From: Flectonema sp. DT1601
Taxonomy: Eukaryota > Euglenozoa > Diplonemea > Diplonemida > Diplonemidae
NCBI GenBank assembly: GCA_964019425.1
Contig: OZ025840.1
Coordinates: 272,001 to 336,000 of the forward strand
Reading direction: 5' to 3'
Length of the DNA: 64,000 nucleotides
The first letter of the stretch is position 1; each line of letters opens with the position of its first letter. The translations under genes and the position numbers were made by a program. Of the stretch, positions 51,820-61,800 are shown piece after piece. Under the pieces are notes generated by a model that saw nothing but the letters and a program-made list of their open reading frames with translations, did not search any database and was not told the DNA's origin.

Positions 51820-54800
51820 TTAACTTTCGAATAACCTTTTCAAATCATTCCTTTTTCTAATGTCTTTCCAGTCGGCTCTCATTTTTACGAAATCGAGTAA
51901 CTCTGACTGTGGAAGCTCACCAAGCCTTCCTTCCGATATAATTAGTTTTAAATTAGCAGCAGACACCATTGGTATATTACAAATTTCCAACAATAACTCA
52001 AATTGCTGAGTCTGATTAACTCCGAGAGTTGCAGCGACGTTTTTATATTCGGTGCAATCTCTCTTAAGTTGGAATGCACCTTCTGTAGTTACCGTGAAAG
52101 ACTTAACATGTGCGAATAAACCTTTCAACAGTAGGTGGAGTAGGAGTTCTGTGGCACTCTGAAGGGTCATCGGAGACGCTCGCAGCGCATTAGAAATTTC
52201 TTCAAACTGTTCTCTCAGATAAGAAGTGCATTCAGCGCAGGCAGGAGTTGCATTGGAAGTGTACAACGCATCTTTTTTAGAAAAATCATTCTTTTTTTGC
52301 TTCAAAAGTGTTCCCAAACCTCTGCTAGCAACAACCCCAATTGCTGAACCAACAGCTCCTCCCAACTGCATTTCCAACGTTTCTAAACTCTTTTGACGCA
52401 TTGAAGAAACAGCCTGCAATCCAGAAACACTTAAGACAGTTTTAAATTGATTATCGATACTGTGATCCATCATCTCTATTGCTGTTACTGCTTCACACAC
52501 TGATTCAAGAACAGCTATATGAACAGAAGATACCTGTTCCTGTTTATCAACAGGTCTTTTCAATTCGTCCGAAACTGGTCCGGAAGCCTTTGCCACCACA
52601 GATGATATTTTCTTACAAGTATGAGACAAAAAAGTACAGCAAAGATCTTTGGCCATGGCTTGTTGATGTTGTTCAGTGCATAATAGAATAGCACGAGATA
52701 TGCTTTCTTTGCAGGCATGCTCTCCAAGTCGAACAAACACAGTAAGACTCTGTGAAGACGATCTCGATTGTGAGGAGTAGAATGCTTCAAGACACATTGG
52801 CTCATATGATTCAAAGGCCTTACGTGGTTCTGAAAAAATCGAGTCAAAAATATGATGGACGGAATCTTCGCATTCAGGTGCTATTTCTGTTGCGGTTTTT
52901 ACGAATTCAATGCAACGTTTGTTAATGGTGGAAAGAGTTCTTGAGAATGCCGCGAGATCATTTTTAATACAATTATTCAGCTTTCCAGAATTATCAATTG
53001 GTAACTGAGAAGCGTATTCATAAAACCTCTGTGATCTGGGAGATCGAGGAGGCATTTCTGGTAACCTTTTGGCAAGAACACCATCTGGCTCAAACATCTG
53101 ATCGACTCCACCTGATAAGAAATAATCCTGTACCTTTCTGGCATCACTTGCTCGGATAGAATAAGCCTCAAGGGATTGTCTTACGAGCTCTGGGATATTT
53201 AACTGTTCAATTGTTGATAATAGAATACTGTTGATTACTGATTCAGGAGAGCTGAATACCTTTCTTACAATCGGTGCCTCAGTCCTGAGAAGTTTAACAA
53301 TTCCACTTAAAGCGGATTCAATACTGCGAGGGACGGAAATATTGTCTTCGTCGTCGCTGTCATGCGTTGGCGTTGGTTCACTCTCTTGAATGTTTATTTT
53401 GTATGCTTCGATATTTCCTCTGTAGCTTCGAGTTGCTGCCTGCGGATATCCGAGAAAAGAAAGCAGCTGTTCAACCTTTCTCATTGGGTTGTAAAATAGT
53501 GTCTCTGACTGCTCACAATCAACAGTAAGAGTTCCGTCATTTAAATAAAAATGAAGTTGATTTTGCATTCCAACTAAATCCTCAACAAGAGTATTCGTTA
53601 AAAACGATTCATAGGACGTTACGTTTACAATTCCAAGTCTTTTTGAACTCCATTCAGACACCAGTCCTTTCAGTCTCTTTGTGGCTTCGACGCATTTACG
53701 CTCTTCGCTGTATGATGACAGACCTGATGAGTAAACACCCAATTGGAATACAGATGGAAGAGGAAATACTCTGATTTTGTCCTTAAGTATTTCTACAGGT
53801 TCAGTGTCATCTTCGTATGAGTTATCAGTTTTTTTAATGATCGCTGATCTGATTAATTCCTGAACACTTCTCTGATGTTTTCTTAAGTCTGATAACCAAG
53901 TTGTGAAGTTAACATGATCAGTTTTTTCTAAGGCATCAAAACAGTTAAATTGTTCTATCAAAAGCCTTGCTTCTACAGCTCTAGAAATCTGTTTATCAAT
54001 AACCGATAGTCGTTTACCTGTTGCAGCAGTTGCGTTTACGACTGTTGATAATGCGGTTTGGAGGTCGTCGATGTTTTCTTTTGCAGCATTTAAAACTTGT
54101 AAAGCGCCATCACTGGCATGTAATTCCGCATCAAATAACTCCTTTGCTTCCCTAAGGTTCGATGATTTAATTGAGAGGTTTTCAATAGCTCTTGATTTCC
54201 TTGATTTTAGAAGTTCACCAGCGCATTTAAATAATTTTTCAAAGTCTGGACGCATATCACTTGATCTCCTTTCCAACAGTCTATGTGACAGCCTAGAAAC
54301 AAATATGTCAACGTTATATTCGGAACCGAATGTCAAAGGGTCATCATACAGTTCTCTGGGTACATAACTCGGCATTGAATTCTCTTGTATAATTTGACTA
54401 AGTAAGGATCCGAGACGGTTAAGTCCGTCTTCAGAAGGTTGGCCTGTCCCCCAATAAGCACTATGAGGATATTCATATATGATGTGTTTTTTTACATTTT
54501 CGGGATTTGATACGAACGCAGAAATAGTTTTATTATAAGTCGATAGATGTCTCAACGCGTGAAGTGCTATTCCGTCACGGCTTCGTTCCCAATCAGGTTG
54601 ACTTGGTAGATTCAACCAAAGAGAACGGTTCTCTTCAAGCTCAGATGCCGTTGATAACCTCACAGCCTCCCTATCAGTTTCTCTCTGTAGTTTCATTGCA
54701 ATTAAATAGCGTTCTAGTGTAGTCCATGTTACTCCTTTTAAAGTAAATCCTTGTTTACTTTTTATCGACATGTTGTCTTTTTCACTATACAATATCTTTA

Positions 54801-54930
54801 TCGTATTATCACCTAGTGACCCTCTTCCTCCTCCTTGTGATTTTGGAGGTGACTCTTTTAGTTTTATCTTTGTTACTGAGTCAGTACTCTTTCCAAATTC
54901 AACAGACATTCGTTGTGAACCAAACGACAT
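51820..54930 (-). CDS. NADAR (YbiA-like) domain fused to exocyst subunit Sec10
   Basis: 1036 residues in one uninterrupted frame. Residues 42-185 match the NADAR/YbiA family: TIKILYSEKD, then GVTWTTLERY (the family's WPTSEHY), QPDWERSRDGIALHALRH (the NWESVKEQVMRKALRA segment), SAYWGTG at 157-163 and GLNRLGSLL at 169-177. NADAR proteins bind ADP-ribose and some remove it from guanine. The FSNF patch seen in YbiA is not kept, so activity is uncertain. From about 205 the protein is Sec10/EXOC5: TGKRLSVIDKQISRAVEA with FNCF, MRKVEQLLSFLGY, and a C-terminus (TEYKNVAATLGV ... AANLKLIISEGRLGEL ... VKMRADWKDIRKRN) that follows human EXOC5. Sec10 tethers secretory vesicles to the plasma membrane. An acceptor (caacaacag) lies upstream; spacing to the helicase gene is 227 bp. 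Confidence 0.88.
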   Translation of the reverse strand: MSFGSQRMSVEFGKSTDSVTKIKLKESPPKSQGGGRGSLGDNTIKILYSEKDNMSIKSKQGFTLKGVTWTTLERYLIAMKLQRETDREAVRLSTASELEENRSLWLNLPSQPDWERSRDGIALHALRHLSTYNKTISAFVSNPENVKKHIIYEYPHSAYWGTGQPSEDGLNRLGSLLSQIIQENSMPSYVPRELYDDPLTFGSEYNVDIFVSRLSHRLLERRSSDMRPDFEKLFKCAGELLKSRKSRAIENLSIKSSNLREAKELFDAELHASDGALQVLNAAKENIDDLQTALSTVVNATAATGKRLSVIDKQISRAVEARLLIEQFNCFDALEKTDHVNFTTWLSDLRKHQRSVQELIRSAIIKKTDNSYEDDTEPVEILKDKIRVFPLPSVFQLGVYSSGLSSYSEERKCVEATKRLKGLVSEWSSKRLGIVNVTSYESFLTNTLVEDLVGMQNQLHFYLNDGTLTVDCEQSETLFYNPMRKVEQLLSFLGYPQAATRSYRGNIEAYKINIQESEPTPTHDSDDEDNISVPRSIESALSGIVKLLRTEAPIVRKVFSSPESVINSILLSTIEQLNIPELVRQSLEAYSIRASDARKVQDYFLSGGVDQMFEPDGVLAKRLPEMPPRSPRSQRFYEYASQLPIDNSGKLNNCIKNDLAAFSRTLSTINKRCIEFVKTATEIAPECEDSVHHIFDSIFSEPRKAFESYEPMCLEAFYSSQSRSSSQSLTVFVRLGEHACKESISRAILLCTEQHQQAMAKDLCCTFLSHTCKKISSVVAKASGPVSDELKRPVDKQEQVSSVHIAVLESVCEAVTAIEMMDHSIDNQFKTVLSVSGLQAVSSMRQKSLETLEMQLGGAVGSAIGVVASRGLGTLLKQKKNDFSKKDALYTSNATPACAECTSYLREQFEEISNALRASPMTLQSATELLLHLLLKGLFAHVKSFTVTTEGAFQLKRDCTEYKNVAATLGVNQTQQFELLLEICNIPMVSAANLKLIISEGRLGELPQSELLDFVKMRADWKDIRKRNDLKRLFES

Positions 54931-55728
54931 TTTTTTTTTTTTTTTTTCTTTTGTCGGTGGACAACCTGTTGTTGATAGTAAAAAAAAATATTATTTTTTT
55001 TTTTTACTTCTTAAAAAAAAAGATTTTTTTTCTTGTGATTGTTGACTGAATTTAATAAAAAAACGAATATTTTATTTAATTTTTTTCAGTATCTTAAAAA
55101 AAAAAATAATAATAATAATAATTGCATTTTTGTTAGTCATGCGAGATAAATACAGAAAATTTCTTTTTTATTACATTCAACACTGAGAGCAGGTAAGCCC
55201 TTTCGGGAACCAGCAAGAAAGAAGAAAAAAAAAATACTTTCATAAAAATTGCAAACACCGTAACACACAGTAGGGTAGATTGATTTTTTTCACGATAAGA
55301 GGAAAAAAAAAAAAAAAATCGGACATCTCTTATGAAAAAAAAACACGAAATCGTCACACGTCGCAGTTAAATTCTCGCTAACGTTACACGGTCGTTAAAG
55401 GATGATATAACAAAATCAAAAAATAACATAATAATATTTTGACCGAAACTGAAAAAACCCAATTCACAATAGCCAGAATGAATGTGAAGGAAGAATAACT
55501 GAGACACAACAAAAAAAAAAGAGAAACCTTCGTGATGAACAATGCACCTTTTTTAGTGACAAATGACTAAGAAAAACATAAAACTGCAATAAGGATAATA
55601 TAAAAAAAAACTTAACACCTCGGGGAGTACTCTTATTTCATTATGGAATTAGAATAACAACCAAAGTCACTTTCAATACAAAATAACGCATTCAGCTTCA
55701 ATATATCAAAACTACAATAAAGTATTTG

Positions 55729-55759
<31 letters not shown>

Positions 55760-55892
55760 GTAAAAAAATAAAATAAATTATAAAGTGTGTAAATCTTGCC
55801 AACCACGAAACGGTTTGTTTTGAAGTTTCAATTCGTAGATGTTTCTAACTCAAAAAAAGTGGATAAAAATTGTTCATCGCTGATCATGTTTT
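54931..55892. other. Intergenic spacer
   Basis: AT-rich spacer with several T and A runs, including one of about 30 T at 55731-55759. It holds the 3' UTR of the anoctamin gene and the leader of the Sec10 fusion gene. No gene or repeat family recognised. Confidence 0.7.
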
Positions 55893-58800
55893 TCAAGGTG
55901 GTGATTGACTACTTTGCTCTCTATGTATTTCATAGTCTTTTCTGCTGCTATCATTATGAACCCATTCAGCAGTTGATGAGATGCATCGTCGAATCATAAT
56001 AATTAGAGCAAGCCCGGCAGTGGTTACGAACAATGCAGCAGTGAACTTTCCGTCTTCATGATCTGTGGAATAAGTTCTCCAACCAAAACCATGAAACATA
56101 ACAACGACATTGATTGGAACTGATATATAAATAACAACAGACAGCAAGACTAACCACGCACCAATGTCAGATGCTTTCTTGGCTTCTGGTCTTTGTGATA
56201 ATTTTAAGAATTTTATTAAATCTGAATGCAACTCAATCGTACCAGTGACAAGCGCAACGAACGGAGCCAATGGAAGAACAGAAGCGAAGCAAACAACGTA
56301 TGAAAACTGAAGCACCATCATAGTGTAGTCGTTGAACTCTTTTTCTTCAGAAATCGGTCTTTTTACTGTTTCTAATAAAATAGACTTTTTCCCATCATTC
56401 TGTCTAGCTTGTACACAAAAATACTTATTTCTGACGTCTGGGTGTGGTACTTTTTTAGGTAACAACTCATTCAGGTCACTGTGATCGTCAAAGAGATAAA
56501 CAAAGTTACCACCCATAGATACTTTCCACTTTCCATGTTCTCCCCTTACTAACTCCTCACCAGGACTTAGCCAACAGAAGTACTTTGCTCCGTGTTCTCG
56601 GAATTCCTGTTTTTTGTTGTTTTTTTGTTTTTTTCTGGGTGATTTTCTGTAGATTAAAAAAAAGAAAGATTAAAAATATATTTGCATACAGCTATTGTCA
56701 CAGGCTGGAACCTACCTTTGTCCCACAAGTCTTTCGTGTACTCGTCTTTCCATTTTGCTCCATCTTTGAACCTCAGCGCGTTTTCCCCCTCCGTAGGTGC
56801 CCCAGCTTGTAACGACTCAACTACAATAGATCCCCTGTTGATAGTGGGTTTGTTTTAGTTTCCTTCAGCCTCGGTTAAGGAGAAGTTGTTTCCAACTTTA
56901 AAGAAATATAAAAACCACATACTCTTTTTGTGAAGTGTAAACAAAAGCACCAGTCATGACTAGATCATGAGCGTTTTCTTCATCGACGACGCTTTCCTTG
57001 TCGGTGGTTTTAGGTTTCCAGACACCCATATCCTTGGCGAGGGATGGGAGGGGATAACACCAACGAAAGTGAGTAGCAGCCTGAGGAATCTTTCTAATAG
57101 ATCTGTCCTTTGAAGATAATGATATCTTCCCAGAATCAGCAGTTTTTCCTGTCCTGGTTACAACATCTCGCATGATGTTAAAACTTTTACCGTCAGCAGT
57201 GTGGACAGTTAGTCGATCATAGTTCACTTTCGCACCGTTTTTATAAACGCCTAATCTCGACCATTTTTCTTCATTCGAAACCTCCAGCCATGGAGGTGAT
57301 TCCGATTCAATGGGACTGCGTTCCATAAAATCACTTTTACATTGACTATCAAACAAGACAGGTAGTTCACCAATTTGACAGAATGCTAATTGTTGACAGT
57401 GCCATCCGAGGTCAAGCGTTTCGAAAATTTTAAACTCAACTCCAGGAATCGCTTGAGAGAAATCAGTCGTGGCCTTCACCCAAATACCTCCATACTGATC
57501 TGATCCAAGGCCAAGTGCCTCATAGGGTCCCTTAAATTTTATAGTATACAGATGACCGTGGATACTGAAGTGAGTGCTACTTTTAAACGGAGTCAGCTGA
57601 AAGTTACTAATGCACCTCGGGAATCCATCTTTTGTCTTTTGTTGGTTTTCTTTTTTTTTTGAGTGAACCGTAAGATACACAAACGGAAGTATCTTTTCAA
57701 ACAACAGAGACAGCAGTGATTGAATAACTAACAAAGTGGTCAGCTGAACTGTTAAGTCTCTAAGACGTTGACCTGATATGCACTCATTCATGTACTCTTC
57801 ACTTTTACAAAGAGAGAAGTCTCTTATTAGTGGATCCTTTTGACTGCAAGCACTGTGACAGAATGAATAACAAGGACAGGCGTCTCGTGGTTCTCTGATA
57901 GCAGTCACGATCAGACCTGAATAACCATTTATAAATCTGAAAGTAAAATTTTTTAAAATAGCAGAAGCCTGACTACGTGAAAGTGTTCTGTGATTCTCAT
58001 ACACATCCAGAAACTTTGCAATGATTGCGAATATAGCATCCAATATATTGATTGTGACTGCGTTTTCTATACCAAATGCAACCTTACTTTCCAAACTGTT
58101 ATATCCGTAAGTGTCTCTCAGGTAAACGTTTCCTATATTAACACAAATCACTATAAAAGCCATTATCGCTGTTACTGCTATACTTACTAAGTACCTCAAT
58201 GCACGGCGGTATTTTCCGAAACTCGGTTCCATTGCGCCTGTGATGGGGTTCGGACTAGTCTTTTCATGGCTATTTCTTTTTAAGAAAGCTGCAGAAGGAG
58301 GTTCCCAACTCTCGACGTTATGAACATCCCAAATTGAAGCCAGTTCTGATGCTTTTCTCCTCCAACGTTCTCGGAATCGAGCCGCCCAAATGGTGACCAC
58401 CACAGCGTTCCAAATGACGAATTTTTCAGATTTGTAAAACCCCAACATAATCTGAATTGATGTGAAAACCACTCCTGATAAGAACAACAGCAGCAAGTAG
58501 CTGCAGTACATCGACGAGAATGCGAAATAAAAAGCAATCTTTGATCCTAAATACCTCTCCAGTGAGCTACAATGTTCCATATAGTGTGGTAAGGTAACTT
58601 CCTGTAGTTTATCTGGTGTATAGACTGGCATCCAGTACTTTACTCGATAAGTCAGGTTTTCATGATGTTTCAACTTTATCCATTTTCCAGTAGCAGCGAC
58701 ACCGTCAACTTGGATTATGCTTCCCTTGGCAAGAGGAGGGACGTTACATTTTTCATTAATGTCGTCTACCCTGTAGTAGGCTACTCCCTCTTTAATAGCT

Positions 58801-61800
58801 TTGAACTTGTTACTATGTTTTGCGTTTGATTTTTCATCATCGCCTTCTCTAAGTTCGTGGAAATCTTCTATTGCTGCGAGAAAGAATTCGCATTCTTTTT
58901 CTATTTGGACCCAATCATCAATGCGAGTGATAAGTCTAAAGTATTCTTTGTGTCGTAAACAATTATCAAATCCTTGTCGTTTCGCAACTGGATCTTGAAA
59001 TGAATCAACAAGACAGCAAGTACTAGCACGGACAAGTCGTTTTAATTGAAGCCAAGATAGCTCTGTGAGGGTCTTTTTCAGTTCTGTTGAAAAAGTTTCA
59101 AAATGTGATGATTGAAGAGTCTTTGACAAGTCAAGGTCATAATACGAAGTATTAATCTCAAAAAACAACGGAACAACCATCGCTGCAGCACTCATAAACT
59201 CTAATCTGTCCCACTCAGCCATAGACTTACTGTGACCGTCTTTACTTTGAGCAAGAAAGACTGTTTGTGTGAAGCTTTTTTGAGTGACTGGATCATATTT
59301 CTTTACGTGTTTCCTTTCGCTTGGTTCTCTAAGAAATTCTGATAAAGACTTAAAAGGTTGCCAATGCCATGGTTTAAATAATGAGAAAAAGAATGTGAGT
59401 CGATCAACGTACTTGGGCTGCCAATGTTTTAAAACATTTTCGACTTCAACCGGATTATGAATTCCAAAGACTTGTGTAATCTTGTCAGAACCTTTGAGGT
59501 ATTCTATCCACTTTTGACCGAGGGGTTGGACTCCATTTAAATCCATTGTAGGTGGTCTATAGTCTGTATTCGTAGTCATGGTGGATGGTTGTACTTTTGA
59601 AAAAGGCAATTCTTCATCCTTCATCCCCGCAGCCCGCAGTAGTTGACGAACCGCCCAGAAGGCACTGAATTTAGCTTTTTGTAATTTCTTAGCTTCCTTC
59701 TCAGGTATTACGTTGTCAAAAGGAACGGTAAAAGTTCCCAAGTTGGTCGCGTTTATGCTTACTCCACTTATGGTCCATACTCCTGGAGTGTACCACGGAG
59801 CAGTTCTCGACTTTTGTGTGTATTTAGTTTCCTGTTTACGACCGTCTTTGTCTTTCTTACAGTTGGTGAGTATCCACTCAACATCAATAGGAGAGTCTAA
59901 TGAGCATTCTATTACTTTTGGTCCCGCAATTCTTGTGTGTACGGCTGATAAAGTGTTCAGTCCGTTAACCCAATGCCAACCTAATGCATCGGATGAGTTT
60001 TCTCTGCAGCGAATATACTCTCCGTTGAGTTCAGGAATTCGATTTGAGTTATTAATTTCGATGACTTCGGGTACTCCAGAATCTAAGTTTTGAACTGCAT
60101 CAATCAACCTTCGAGTCATCTCACGTGGGTTTAACTCGTCATGAATATCTCTGTGTAAAGAGAAGACCGCATCGTTGTTGTTGTCGATTGTTTCCCAACG
60201 GGTTTGTTCACCGTATTCAATATCAAGAGTGATGCATACGTAAGGAAGGACTTCTTTTTCTTTACTATTTGGAACCGTCTTATACCAAGTGTTATTGTAA
60301 TTAGCGTAAATAAGAACAGGCTTCACTTGACTGCAATTGTCGTACAACAGGCAAGTGAAAGACTTCGAATTGCGAGACGTGTATTCTAAAAAATATTTAT
60401 CTCCCAACTTAAATACGTTATTACTATGCTGCACGTACAGTCCTGTGATTCGTTCAGGTATAAGCGTCGCAAGGACGTGAATTGATTTAATTCCTAGTTT
60501 TTTCTCTTCTCGTACGGTAAAATTGACATCGTCGCAAGGCATCCAATGTTTTCCTTCTTTCTTTTGCCATTTGGTAGAAGCATTCGGGATCACTCCCCTA
60601 ATCGGATGTGATAATTTGAAATAGACTTCAGCTACAGAACTTGTAGCATCAATGCTTTTAATTTCCCATTGACCTGTTTCACGGTATAAATGCAATCTCA
60701 TAGTGTCATCACTACTTAAGATCCAAGTCATTTCAGGGGCTATACTGCTGAAGCGGTAAACACCATTGATGATTTTTCGATCGAAGTCGTTTCTCTGAAC
60801 GGTGATTCGGATTTCTTCGGGATACTTGATCAACCGACCAGTATTGAGCCAGGCACCTGATATAATCCAACATTCATTTCGATGTTGTTCGGATGGTCGA
60901 AGGGGGTTTAGCTGAAGGACTTCTGCGGGGTTTCTCTCTCTAAGAGCTGCTCGGTATATAACCGAGACGGCTTTTTGCAAGATAATATTGTCAACAGGCC
61001 ATGTGAAACTATTAATAATATGCGATGTTATCGAATGCTCTTCTTTTGATAATAATTCACTAGAAGACGTGCTTAAATGTGGTACTCTTTCACAGGCAAT
61101 TCGAAGACTCTGTGCTGTGCCGCTGACAGCGACGTATACATCGCCTTCGGGGTCGTCATCAGGAGTTCTTATAATGTATCCACACAAATCCATTTCATTT
61201 AGTGCTCTTACTACTGCTTCAGCTCCGATAACGTGATTCCTAGAATGTGCATTTAACTGTCTGTGTAGTATACCTATTGGGGCTATTACTGACAGGAGGT
61301 CTTTGGGTTCCCAGACAGCTTTGACTCTCAAAGCAATAATAAGGTGAACTTGACTGCTCAGAGGCATGTAGCCATTTATTATACCAGCTTGTTGTTCTCT
61401 GTTTGACAGGATGGAATAACATTCGTGGCTTGATTTTACATAATGTCTTGCTGTTCTTCCTCTGGCGTCTTCAAGAATTCCAACACCCAGAGTGTTGGTG
61501 TAGCTTGGGTTTTCAAGAAGCCATGATACAGACTTTGCATTGTCACACGATGCTGCGATGTGTAATAAAGTGTCTTCTGTTTTGTTAAACCTAACGTCAA
61601 GTCTCATTATTTGTGATAGTTTTTCTAAATCCATGGGATCTGCATTCGCTCCATGTCTTAGAAGTATAAATGCCGTTTTAACGTACGCCATGATTAAGTT
61701 ATTTCTATTAGCTATATCGATTACGGCATCATCAAGTGATGTGTGAAGGAAATCTTGTTCATCTTCTTCTGAAAACACGACTCTGGGTCTGCAGTCTTTC

